Source: Cryptomeria japonica (taxonomy: Eukaryota; Streptophyta; Pinopsida; Cupressales; Cupressaceae). Taken from it: a stretch of DNA of 64,000 nt. Position 1 is the first letter of the stretch; each line of letters opens with the position of its first letter. This document shows, piece after piece, positions 11,394-22,177 of this stretch. A model generated the notes under the pieces. It saw only the letters and a program-made list of their open reading frames with translations. It had not been told where the DNA came from and ran no database searches. The stretch lies in assembly GCF_030272615.1 (NCBI RefSeq), contig NC_081411.1:829824160-829888159 (forward strand), written 5' to 3'. The translations under genes and the position numbers were made by a program.

Positions 11394-12009
11394 TCAGATA
11401 AAGTTACATTTTTGGTTTCGAGATAAGTCAATGGGTAGGATATTGTTCTTTAGATAGTCATATATTGGGCCATATAATGGAGAGTTAGAACCAGTCAAGG
11501 CATAGATAACATAGGAATCAGAATGGTCATAGGCTAGGGAGAACAGTTGCTCTACCAGAAACTTGTAACGACTCTGTTGCTGTGGAATTTGTAGTAGTGA
11601 AGTGATAGTAGCCATTGCATCGGCTGCCCTATTGTCCAACCTTGGTATTTGCTCAAAGGTGATGTGTACAAAATATTGTTTGAAATCATTCACCATTCGC
11701 TTGTATGGTAGCAGCTTGTCATCCTTTGTCTAATAGTCATCATTGATTTGATTGATAACCAGTTGTGAATCTCCATAGACATTTAATTTTGGTGATTCTC
11801 CATTCTCTGACCATTTTGATGCCTATAACCAATGCCTCATATTTAGCAACGTTATTTGTGCATGGAAACATAAGCCTATATGATCTTGGTATGGTGTGCC
11901 CTTCAGGAGTGATGAATAGAATGCCAACACCTAAGCCATGTTGAGTAAATGATCCATCAAAGTATAAGGTCCATTATGTTGTAGAGATAGCAAGAGTGTT
12001 TCTATCTGG
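11394..12009 (-). pseudogene. Second (archaeal-type) RNase H region of the Tat-like pol
   Basis: After the usual RT-RNase H, the minus strand encodes a diverged second RNase H: a GSF/Q-like start near 11980, VYGDSQLVINQIN near 11770, and FEQIPRLDNRAADAMA near 11640. An additional RNase H between RNase H and integrase is a mark of the Tat lineage. Frameshifts interrupt it around 11700-12000. Confidence 0.7.
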
Positions 12010-13512
12010 AAATTTGATCTCCATAGGTTGTTTTCCAGCTCATGGTGCTTCAGCCAGTTGATCTACAATTGCTTGTCCTTTGATAGCTCGCTGCTCTGTG
12101 TAGTGGATATCAAATTCACTAAGAATCATGACCCATTTAGCCAATCTACCTATAAGAGCTACTTTGCTGAGTAAATATTTGAGAGGATCAATTTTTGCAA
12201 CTATCTTAATGGTGTGAGCTAGCATGTAGTGTCGGAACTTTTGAGAGGTAAATACCACTGTTAGATAAGCCTTCTCAATGAATGTGTAGTTGATTTCATA
12301 TCCATTCAATGTCTTGTTGATGTAGTATATAGCTCATTCCTTGCCTTGTTGATCTTCTTGTGCTAACAATGCCCCCAGTGATATGTCTATTGTTGAAATC
12401 TAGAGTATGAATGGATTCCCAACAATTGGTGGTACTATAACTAGTGGGTTCATTAAATACTACTTGATTTGATAAAATGATTTGGCATATTTGGCTTCCC
12501 ATCTGAATGGTATATTTTTATGTAGCAAATGATTGAACAAGAGACTTTTATCTACTAATTGAGCGATGAATCACCTGATTGACTGGAGTTGTCCTTGTAG
12601 AGATCTAAGCTGACTGATGTTCTTTGGTGGTGGCATCTCCATAATGGCTTGTACCTTTGCTGGATCTACTTCAATACCTTTAGCTTAAACTATGTAGCCT
12701 AGTAACTTGCCTGATGTAACCCCAAAGACACACTTCTTAGGGTTGAGCCTGACTTGGAATTTCTCCAATCTATCAAAAATATTTTCTAAGATGCTTAGAT
12801 GTTCTGCTCTAGTGAAGGATTTAGCTAATAAATCATCCACATAGTCCTCCATGAAGGTATGCATCATGTCATGAAATATTGTTGTCATTGCTCGTTGATA
12901 AGTTGCTCCTGCATTCTTTAAGCCAAAAAGTATGACGTTCCAACAGTACATTCCCCAAGGATAGGTAATCATTGTTCTATCCTAATCATCTGGGGCTATC
13001 TTGATTTGATTATAGCCCAAGAAACTATCCATTAGTGATAGCATCGCATGGCCTGCTGTGAGGTCTACAATGATGTCAATACTGGGTAAAGGAAAGTCAT
13101 CCTTTGGCTAGGCTTTATTGACATCTCTGAAATGAGTGCATATTCTAATACTACCATCTAGTTTTGATATTGGTACAATGTTGGAAATCCATTTAGCATA
13201 GTTGATAGGTCGAATGAACCTAATATCTAATAGTTTCTTCAGTTTAGCTTTAACCATGAGTGCCACATGTGGATTCATTTTTTGTAGTTTTTGCTTGACT
13301 GGCTTAGCTTCTGGAGTAATCAATAGGTGATGCATGATCAATTGTGAATCAACCCTAGGCATATCTCCACATGACCAAGCAAAGTTGATTTGCTTTTCTT
13401 TAAAAAATTTAACAAATTTTGATCTTTCTTCCTCTATCAGAAATTCTGCAAGGTGTATATTTTTGGCTACTTCTGTAGTACCAATGTTGATTGATTGAGT
13501 GGGATCAATCAA
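12010..13512 (-). pseudogene. Reverse transcriptase-RNase H of the Tat-like pol
   Basis: The minus strand shows the N-terminal WSCGDMPRVD and HLLITPEAKPVKQKLQKMNP, then ICTHFRDVNKA, the polymerase box YVDDLL at about 12830-12842, and NPKKCVFGV. RT-associated RNase H follows to about 12040. The two adjacent aspartates of the active site are present. In-frame TAGs, for example after VNKA and in PDD*DRTM, and frameshifts near 12500 inactivate it. Confidence 0.9.
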
Positions 13513-13519
13513 TATGGGT

Positions 13520-15170
13520 GATCACTCATGATAATGCTCAGGAAGAGTGTCAAGTCTCCCATCCTTAGGTGCCTTAAAAAGGTTTTTTCCCTCAGATGCG
13601 TCCTTTATTTTTACTTTTTTGTGATCTATTGCTGCCATTGACTAGTTTTCAGCAGTAGATCCTTTATTTTATTTGTTTTTGTGACTGAGAGACTTGGCAC
13701 TCCCTTGATTGCAGATGTCGTTACTTTGTTCACTGATAGAGTCTATTTTTGGGTTAACGCTACATAATTAATGGATAATGGATTCATCATTTGGGAAAAT
13801 TGGTATATCATGAGTGTCAGGTTCATCCTAGTCTATGAGGTTAGGAAAGACAAGTGCTAAGGAGTCATTAGGTGGATCAAGTTCTATTGCTGTAAGTGTC
13901 AAGATGGAGTTATCCTCATGATTGGTTGGGGTGTTAAAGAAATTAAGGATTTTGTCAAGGTCTTCGATGGTATCATTTTTCGTATAGACTTGCTCATAAT
14001 GTCGCTGCTCATTTTCCTTAGCGTCATAGATATTTTGTGGACCAAATTCCAATGGTCTAGATTTTGTGCCACGTTCTTCTTGAGAGATGGGTGTATTATT
14101 TTCATTTGCACAAATATCTTCAGTAATGTTAGAACAGTTGCCCCATTCATATTCATTGGAATCAGTCTCAGAGGTATCATCCCAGATTCTAGCAGTGTTG
14201 TGAACTGGTATGTTGTAGGGTGAGAATATGTCTTTGATGATTGATACAAGTTTGATAGTTTAATCTAATTCTGTGTCAGATCTAGTTTCCGCTTTTTGCA
14301 TTTGTTCATATACTGTCTCTCCTCGGGGAGGAATGATGTAATCAGGAGGTGGTTCTTCTATGTTGGATATTAGTTCTTGAATATGATGTACTTCTATAGA
14401 TGCTTCCTTGTTTTGAATGATGGGCTTCTCTTGATGTTCCTTTCTTTCTTGATGTTCACGTTCCTTATGTATTGTCTCAGCTGACTCAAATAGTGCCTCT
14501 TTCCAAGAGTCTTCCTTGTACTTCTTCTTGGCCTTCCACTAGGGTTTTTGATATTTGCATGGTGCCTTCTTTGGTAGTAGAGTGAGTTCAAAGCCCAATC
14601 CATTTTTGTCTTTATTGAATTGTGAAGGAGGATCTAATGGTTCTGTGATGCCTTCCTGACACTTATCAATAGGTCCTTTGTCATTGTATCCCATTTGTTA
14701 CATGATTAAGTATCCTTTTCCATACAGGTGTGTTGGTATAGTTATCTCCACAGTAGCTGCTCTGTCTTCTTCCTCATCTTTGTACAACCAACTAAGGATG
14801 TCCTTTTCCTCTGATTCATGTGATAGAGTACCTAGTTGAATAAATGTGCCATCAAAGTTGGTGATGGGTTGAGTTTCTTGATGTGTTGATGTTGTAGGTA
14901 ATCCATGAGATTTAGGTGATGTTGGTAAGTTGGCCAAACACATGGGTTCCAAAGAGTACTCCCCCATGCCTTGTTCTTTGATTTTCATTTTCTGCTTGAA
15001 ATCTATAGAAAGTGATGTAGAATTTTCTTGCTGAAGATCTGGTGATGAGTTACTTTGTTTTTCTCTATTATGTGGAACCAAGCTATCTTGGGCTGCCCCC
15101 ATAGCATTACAATGTTGAAAAGGATTATGATTTGCTCATATGGAAACCTCATGTCTATTATAGGGAAACT
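13520..15170 (-). pseudogene. Acidic linker between protease and RT
   Basis: About 500 codons of open but stop-dotted minus-strand sequence, rich in Glu, Asp, Lys and Pro, lie between protease and RT. One segment near 14560-14700 (MGYNDKG...GLGFELTLL) has a glycine pattern reminiscent of a G-patch, but too weak to name. Long linkers here are common in Tat-lineage polyproteins. Confidence 0.55.
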
Positions 15171-16038
15171 TAACACACTGATGATAAGTAGAAGGTACTA
15201 CTTGCATTTCATGTATCTAGGGTCAACCCAATAAGATATTGTATGTGAGGTCTATGTCCAAGACTTGGCACATAGTGTCCCTTTGTATTGGTCCTACTTG
15301 AATTGGCAACATTATTGTTCCTTTGGATGATCTTTCTTCATCATCATATGCTTTGATAGTGATCTTTTTGCATGGATCAATAGATTTCTCAGAGAAGCCT
15401 AATGCATGGATAAGTTTTAAGGTACAGATATTGAGTCTAGCTCCTCCATCTATTAATACTCTTTTGAATTGATGCTTGTAGACCAAGACTTCAATGTGGA
15501 GTGGAGTATTGTGTGGATAGCTCAATGAGATATTATCATGCTCAGAAAAAGTGAGGTTATGAGGCCCTATCATATGAGCCACCATGGCTTGGAATTTGTC
15601 AGCATCCAGATCTTGAGGTACATTTGTTTCTAGTAATGCTTGTTCCAATATGTCTTTGTATTTTGGCGAAAGTTTTCGCAACTCTAGTATAGATATTTGA
15701 GCAGGAGTTTTGCGTAGTTGATTGAATAGATCATATTGAATTTTGGGTATGGTGTTTGTTGCTGACATATGTCCCTTCAAGACATATTTTTGAGCTCTAG
15801 TTGTTATGTTGATGGATTCATGTTCACATCTATCTTTTATTGTGATAACATTGACTTGATTGTCCTCAACTGTTATTTGATTGATGGTTTTATTGTATAT
15901 GTGATTGATATGAGCTCCACATGTATTGTTTGAGGTTGAAGCTCCATCCTTGTTGTAGTTTGGAAGAGGATTCTTGAAGGCTCCATGGTCACCATTTGTC
16001 TTGAGACCATCAACCATTAAATCGCCTCTATCAATCAT
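15171..16038 (-). pseudogene. Gag C-terminus and aspartic protease of the Tat-like element
   Basis: A 271-codon open stretch on the minus strand contains RVLIDGGARLNIC, a retroviral-type aspartic protease active-site segment. The catalytic Asp codon is at 15448-15450. Downstream IQVGPIQRDTMCQVLDIDLTYNILLG matches the C-terminal half of such proteases (ILG motif). This enzyme would cleave the gag-pol polyprotein. It is joined to gag across one TAG at about 16040. Confidence 0.85.
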
Positions 16039-16041
16039 GTC

Positions 16042-17960
16042 CTAAACAATGTTTTTTAGCCTCATGCAATCATTTCTTTGATGACCTTTGTTGCAATGAA
16101 AATCACAAAAGTGTGAGTCATTCCACCAAGGTGGTTTGATTTGTGGTTCAAACTTGTTGATTGTTGGTAAAGAGATAATTTTGTTCACCAAGAGTTCTCT
16201 AAATGCTGACTCTAGTGATTTCCCCAATGATGCGTAAATGTGTTTCGGAAAGTTGTTTGCATTACCCCATGAGTTTGGATTAGGTCCCCGATTGGTGTTA
16301 TTGTTTTGGATATTGTTGGTGTTGTTTGTGTTGAGTTGATCTTGATTGGTATTTGGTGCATAAGTGTTAGTGCCTAGGTTAGCACCTTTGGGATTTTTGT
16401 AGTTTGAGGATTACCCGATAATGCGAGCACAAGCTGCTTTGATTTTGGATCATTTGATTCATTGCCTCCTTTGTTTCCATTATTTTTGTTTCTGGTCCAG
16501 AATCTAGATTTGTCTAAGTTGTTGTTTTGATTGTTGTAATTGGATGAACTTGTTCCTTCTTTGAAGAATTTCAATGTTCCTTTCTTGAAACATGCCTCTT
16601 CTACTTGGATGTCATTCTCAATCAACTTGGCGAAAGATGGGATGCATTGAAGCTTGAGTATGTAACTCATCTCACTATTTAAGTTGTTGGTGAAAATCTC
16701 CATCTTTTCCTTTTCAGGCACATCTCGAGGATATCTTGAAACCATACACCACCAACGTTGAAGGAATACCATGAATGTTTCATTGTTTTTCTGTTTGGTG
16801 TTATAGATATCTAGCATAGTGATAGCATGTTGAATGTTATAGGAATATTGAGTTATGAATTTGTTGACTAGTTCATCCAATGATCTGATGAGAGGCGTGA
16901 TTTTGGATAACCATTCCATTGTTTGCCCTCCCAACCTTCTTGGGAATAACCTCATTAAATAGGTATCATCATGAGAAAATTCAAGACTCACGGTACAAAA
17001 TTCTTGAACATGATCATGGGGATCACTTTTCCCATCCTATTTGTCAAATTTTAGAATGTCTGAGTTTAGGGGAAAAGGCACCATGTTTAACCGTTTGTCA
17101 AAAGGATAAGGACAAATTTCAGTTAATGAATATCGTACTATTGTCCCTTGTTGCATATCTTGCATTTGTCTTTGTAACATTTGCATTTGTTGAGAAAGAG
17201 CAATCAAAGGTGCATTATTTTGTCGAGGGAAGAGCTCTTCCCTTGCATTAGTTATAGGCTAAAATGGTATGTGGAATGGTATGTTTTGCTTGGGATGTTT
17301 TGCTCAAGGATATTTTGTTTTGGCAGATTTTGTTCAGGGATATCTTGTTCAAGGTCACGTGCTTCTTCCTCTCTTTGTCATTCTTGATATTCATAATGTT
17401 GAGATCTTGTTCTAAAAATGTTCGTGTCTAAATCATCAGGAAGTTTAACTCCTTTGCTTGTGAGCATGAGTAGATATTTTTCCTTGTCGTTTTCCATGAG
17501 TCTTTCCACAAGTTTTTGAAATGAAGCGCTTTCTTGACATTCTTGAAGAAGTTCTTCAAAAATTTCGGTGTCCTCTAGATTTGGATGCTCAAATGGATTT
17601 GATAATCTCCGACTCATGTTGGATTCCGGTTGCATTTCACTTTCTTTGTTTCGTTGAGAGCAAGTAACAGTGGGCATCTAGTAGAAGCTTTTTGTGACAA
17701 AAGGAATGAACTCTTCTTCAATGTTTTGCTCAGGGATTGGTGGTTCAAATTGGGGTATGTTATAAGTGATGAACTCTTCAGGAAAGAATGCTGGATTGAT
17801 CTTTCCTCCATAATTTATTTGTTGGTTGAATGCGGATTTTTGACAGAATGCTTTACTCCTCAATGGTTCCTTGTCAAATTCGTTTGTTTTGTTTTGAAGA
17901 TATAATTGTATATGACGAAGGAATGTTCGATGAGATTTGAAGAGTTGTCAATTGATGTAT
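16042..17960 (-). pseudogene. Gag of the Tat-like element
   Basis: The minus strand carries a retrotransposon gag domain (YLMRLFPRRLGGQTMEWL...LDELVNKFITQYSYN...ETFMVFLQRW) at about 16600-16990. Asn-rich linker sequence follows, then a zinc-knuckle-like CDFHCNKGHQRNDC at 16066-16107. An N-terminal part at 17378-17863 has an acidic, Gln-rich character. TAG stops and at least one frameshift (about 17000-17370) break it. The start codon is unclear. The protein would form the virus-like particle and bind the element RNA. Confidence 0.85.
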
Positions 17961-18527
17961 AAAAATTTATTTCTTTTGGCAAGTTTCGAAGAACTTGGTT
18001 GTTGTTTCTTCAACTTAGTGTTATGATAAATATTCTTTCTTCTCAAAATATAAGGATTAGTCATGCACAAGCGATCAATGGTTTCCTTTGATTTGTTTTT
18101 AGATTTAGTTAAGCTTGTTTTGGAAACTCAAGTTTTACTTTATCAAAGTGAAGGTTTAGATGCCCCCTTACGACAAAGTGTGTCAAATGATATGGAATAC
18201 AAGCTTTCCCGATATGGAAACTCAATTTGACAACTTGGAGTTTTTAAAACAAGTGTGTTTTGGGATAAAATTCGTTTGATTGAAGGACCTGTTTGCCACT
18301 TGTGATGATGTTTCCTGATTTTGATAGGAGGGATATGTTTATCTTGCGACTAGTTTTAGATTTTAGACAACTTTGTTTGATGGAAATTTTTCTTTGGAAA
18401 TAGGTTTTGATACTCTAATTTTTGGTTTTCTACTTGATGAAGTTCAGGCTGATGAAGGAAAGCTTTCAAATTTTTTTTTAAAATTTTCAATTTTTTTGTT
18501 TTGCCCCCTTTTTTTTTGGTTTTTTCT

Positions 18528-18902
18528 ATGTGCTAAAACAGAGATGCAATGCGCTATAGAAAGTTCTCAATGTGCTAGCAAAAAGACTCCATGCACTACG
18601 CTGCCCCTTGATACGCGCTAACTGGTTAATACTAATTATTTTTGCTTTGGCCTTGGTTCAAAAGGTTATGCGCCAATATGGGCCGCCTATCCACTAATAG
18701 TTAAACCCTATGTGCTAACATTTGGCTTCCACGCGCTAAGCTGATGCTTCAACACGCTAAATTGTTTTCAAAACGTGCAAATTGCAACTGCTAGTTTTTA
18801 GATTATGATGAAGTGCTATTGTTAAGCCTTAATGCGCTAAAAGATGGTTTCCATGCGCTAAAATATGGTTCCTACGCACTAAGAAGTTGCTCTTACGCGC
18901 TA
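18528..18902 (+). repeat. Array of ATGCGCTA-type motifs at exact 21-bp spacing
   Basis: On the plus strand cores begin at 18528, 18549, 18570, 18591 and 18613. A second run begins at 18668, 18689, 18710, 18731, 18752 and 18773, and a third at 18811, 18832, 18853, 18874 and 18895. Within runs the step is 21 bp, almost without exception. Typical cores are ATGCGCTA, ATGTGCTA, ACGCGCTA and ATGCACTA. The intervening 13 bp vary freely. Orientation is opposite to the array at 5920-6359. Confidence 0.9.
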
Positions 18903-19754
18903 AATTGCCTTGATATATTTTGACTTGATTGTTTTTCTGCAATTTTGGAATTTTGTTTTGAGTTTTTAATGCTAATGGATGATTTTCTGAAGTAACAAAT
19001 GAAAGCACGACACCAAAGAGACAATCATTTTTCTTAACCTAAACAATAAGTGTATGTTCTGTAAGGATGTGTTCAAATCCCCAATGTTTTGATAGGTTTA
19101 GATACAACATGTATTTCAATCAGAGTCTTTATTCAAAGGGTCATAAGCAATATCATAGCCCACTAGTCTTGATGCTCCGTCAGCTCAAACAAATGTGTCA
19201 CCCCCTAGGGGGCGCCCATTTTTTTGCCTTTTGCCAGAAATTAACTCAAAGTGAATTGCTTCACAATTGAGTAGTTATCTTGGGAGATATATAGTGAGCG
19301 ATCTTGGGGGCGAATTCTTCCCCACCCTTGCACTATGATATTACAAATGTCTGGTTACTGACTTAGCTCAAAGTTTCTATGCTAAGGTTCATAATCAAGC
19401 TTCCTATTCAGCCGTCAATGACAAACTCCCTTAGGAGGCTTCCCAACCTTTAGAATAAAGGCTTTATGTATATCAAGGATACTAGGGGAAGACTAATTGC
19501 TGTGCGCAACCATTGAAAAGGACTTTCATCACTTTCCACTTTTGATTATAGTGGATTGGAACACTTGGCTTCAAAGTCGTTTCCCACTTAGGTCGTTCCC
19601 TTCACACCGGCCAAAAATGGCTTTAATATGTTTTCAACCCCTCGGGAGGGCAGGCCTACTAAAAGATTTATTGCTTGAACTAAAGAAATATTTAAGAGTG
19701 GTTTGGCTTTTTGATCACCCAATTAAGGGGAGAGCATATACCTTCCACTTTCAA

Positions 19755-20175
19755 GACAAAGCACACAAGTTCTTTTTAGCCTTTCAAAACAATAATTTTC
19801 TAACTCTATATGGAGATGTTGCTCCATGAAAACATGGTGTTCTTTTTAACCTTTCAAGGAAATGATTTTTTGATCTATTAAAAAAAAGAAATTGGTCAAC
19901 AAAATAAATGCGATGTTTCATCAACAAAAGAAATTGATTGAAAGGGGAAGATCTTCCCTCTTTAGTTGCAAAAAACTTTTGGACCTTGTGTGATTCTTTA
20001 CTTTGCTAAAACTTAAAATGGATCCTTTTATACACCAAAGGATGGTGAAGTTCTTTTTAAGCCATTTGTTTGCAAAACTTGAAAAATTGATTTGTTCTTT
20101 TTAAGACCCAATTTGAAAATTTTCTCTCCTAGAAAAGAAAGGAAAATTGTTTTGTGGTTCTTTTTAAGGCCCAAA
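19755..20175 (-). repeat. Dispersed GTTCTTTTTAA repeats in the leader
   Basis: GTTCTTTTTA(A/G) recurs about five times (near 19768, 19839, 20050, 20095 and 20156), each followed by a purine-rich word such as gcccaaa or gacccaattt. On the sense strand this is TTAAAAAGAAC. The spacing is irregular. The function is unknown. Confidence 0.55.
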
Positions 20176-20421
20176 CAAAATGAGTTCAATTTTACCTAAC
20201 AAGAATTAAAAAAGCTTTATATTTTAACTAACTTAATTAAGTTAGTAAAAACTTAAACTATTTATGATCCTAGAAATAAAATTAAGCTCCCCTCTGCAAG
20301 AAAACTATTAAAAACCCTGCAAGATACCAAGTAAAATTGTTAGAAAATTTGTGGGTTTGGTGGACTTAAACAAGTGTAATTTCACATTCAGTTACAGTTT
20401 TTAATTTTGCATCTATCTGTG

Positions 20422-20676
20422 ATGTGCTATAGAACAGACTTTACATGCTATGAGATAGTTAGGATGCGCTATCAGATAGACCCAATGCGCTGAACTGTTT
20501 TCCAAATGCGCTACTCTGTTATTCTCCCACGCCAAGACCTACAGGAAAATGTTAGTGACGATGATGTGCTAAGGGATTATCTACACACGCTAGGGAATGA
20601 GTTCCACACACCAAATAGTAAACCAGATGCGCTAAAAGATCAACTAGATGCACTAAGGGATGTTCCCTACACGTCG
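20422..20676 (+). repeat. Third array of ATGCGCTA-type motifs, next to the primer-binding site
   Basis: Cores start at 20422, 20443, 20464, 20485 and 20506, then less regularly at 20529 and 20549, then at 20564, 20585, 20606, 20627, 20648 and 20669. Steps are 21 bp in both regular runs. It has the same orientation as the array at 18528-18902. It ends about 65 bp before the primer-binding site. Confidence 0.88.
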
Positions 20677-20742
20677 ATTCCTATTTCCAGCGTACCTGCA
20701 AAAGTGTTTATTTTTAAAAACCAATTTGATTAATGGGGTAGC

Positions 20743-20760
20743 AGCCCATAGTGGGTGCCA
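20743..20760 (-). promoter_or_regulatory. Primer-binding site of the Tat-like element
   Basis: On the minus strand TGGCACCCACTATGGGCT begins 4 nt inside the 5' LTR edge. Related plant gypsy elements have TGGCGCC at the start of this site, so the A may be a decayed CpG. The priming tRNA cannot be named from the sequence alone. Confidence 0.7.
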
Positions 20761-20764
20761 GAAA

Positions 20765-22172
20765 TGTGTGCGGGAAAAGAGGGTCAATGAAACTTAAAAA
20801 GTGAAAATTTGGTCTCAAAGAAGCTTGTTCACACACCCACAAGACTTCTTGGTGCAAGTTATGGAGTCATGGATAATGACTCAACTTCCCAAGGTTGGTT
20901 CCATGGTTCTCTATCTCACAAGGTCCCTCAAGCCAATGCCTTTGCTCTCAGATTATTGAGCAAAGTGGCTTAGGGATGACGAATGCAAGAATGAGGGATG
21001 CTTATGATTGGTTTAATTATGAAAATACACCCTATCTATGCATGATTCTATGAATGCAATAACTAGATTATAAGATGACAAGATTAGTAAAAATACTACC
21101 CTAACATAATATACTAGTTTATGATTTAAGCTAATGATAAAGGAAATAGTCTAAAATGCTTATTAGATTAATTCCTATTACAAAGAGAAGCTAGATGTAT
21201 TAATAAAATTGAGCATAAATGAGATACTAAAAGCTTGCATGGATCCTTAAAATGGAGGAATGAGAGCTCTATTTATAGTGAAAATAGGACAATGGATGGT
21301 CAGGATTGAAAGAGTTAAACAAGGGTCAAGTTTGAAAGTTGCCAATCCATGTTTACAATTTTCACCAATGAAATGGTGACAATTGTCAACATAAGACTAG
21401 TTGAGAGGAGAGGTAAGAAGCATTAAATGCTTGAGAAGACCTCATGGTTACCTTAGGAGGTAAGGGTTAAGGTTAGGTTAGGCTTATCCAATGGATAAAG
21501 CTTTTACCCAAGGGGTAAACTCTTGTGCAAAGGTTAAAGGGATAACCGTGGTCAAAGCAATAAATGCTTGATGAGACCCTTGGGTTAGATGGAGGTTGAG
21601 TTAAGAGAAAAAGTCTCTAATCATGGTAGAGGGTTGAGTTAACCATTAATGGTTTGGAAGACTTTCAAGGTTAACTTGTTGGAGACATAAAGCCTTTAAT
21701 GTTTTCAAAGACTTTGAGGGTTTGAGAAGTGACTTCTCTTTGCTTAGGGATGTGACAATATTTAGGAGATGGGTTAGGCTAATTTAGAAGTGATTAGAAG
21801 AATATAGAAGGTGGTTTAGAGAGGCAAGTGGGAGATGTAGGAAAATGCAAGTGGGTGAGGGATAATAGGATTAAAATAAATTGCTTTATTTCAATTTGGT
21901 TGCAAGTTGTGAAATTAAATAAAATAGATTTATTTAATTGGGGTAAACTATTAATTAAATATAAATTTAATTAAAAGGTAAGAAGAAGGGATTTAATTAA
22001 ATAAAAAGATTTATTCAATTAAATGGGCTTAAGTGAATTTAACTAAATAAATTGAATAATTTACTTAAATAAATAGAATAATGTGGGTGATTTAGTTAAA
22101 TTAGTTTTAACTAAATAGAGGAATGAACATAAAATATTCATTTAGGAATATGGTCATTTTTATATGTCTACA
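20765..22172 (-). repeat. 5' LTR of the Tat-like element
   Basis: It is 1408 bp, TG...CA, and matches 3941-5348 along its whole length. On the minus strand TATAAATAG at 21269-21277 is the likely core promoter. The outer edge abuts GTTTG at 22173-22177, the target duplication. Confidence 0.93.
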
Positions 22173-22177
22173 GTTTG

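Larger units (their letters stand above)
17961..20742 (-). other. Long 5' leader of the Tat-like element
   Basis: About 2.8 kb separates the primer-binding site from gag. It contains the two ATGCGCTA arrays (18528-18902 and 20422-20676) and several copies of GTTCTTTTTAA between about 19760 and 20170. I see no convincing ORF on the minus strand. Long untranslated leaders are usual in large Tat-type elements. Confidence 0.6.
3941..22172 (-). mobile_element. Ty3/gypsy LTR retrotransposon, Tat-like, nearly full length
   Basis: Two 1408-bp direct repeats (3941-5348 and 20765-22172) start with TG and end with CA. They are bordered by a perfect 5-bp target duplication GTTTG (3936-3940 and 22173-22177). 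Gag, protease, reverse transcriptase, two RNase H regions and integrase follow in order on the minus strand, so the right-hand LTR is the 5' LTR. The order with integrase last marks Ty3/gypsy. The extra RNase H, the long 5' leader and the antisense gene near the 3' LTR fit the Tat lineage. At about 18.2 kb it is large even for that group. Stops and frameshifts make it non-autonomous now. Confidence 0.95.

Noticed and set aside
20506-20733. Plus-strand ORF with 7-residue repeats (DALKDQL, DALRDVP)
   Set aside because: A 21-bp array in any open frame gives a 7-residue periodicity. The spacers are unconserved at the protein level, so coding is unlikely.
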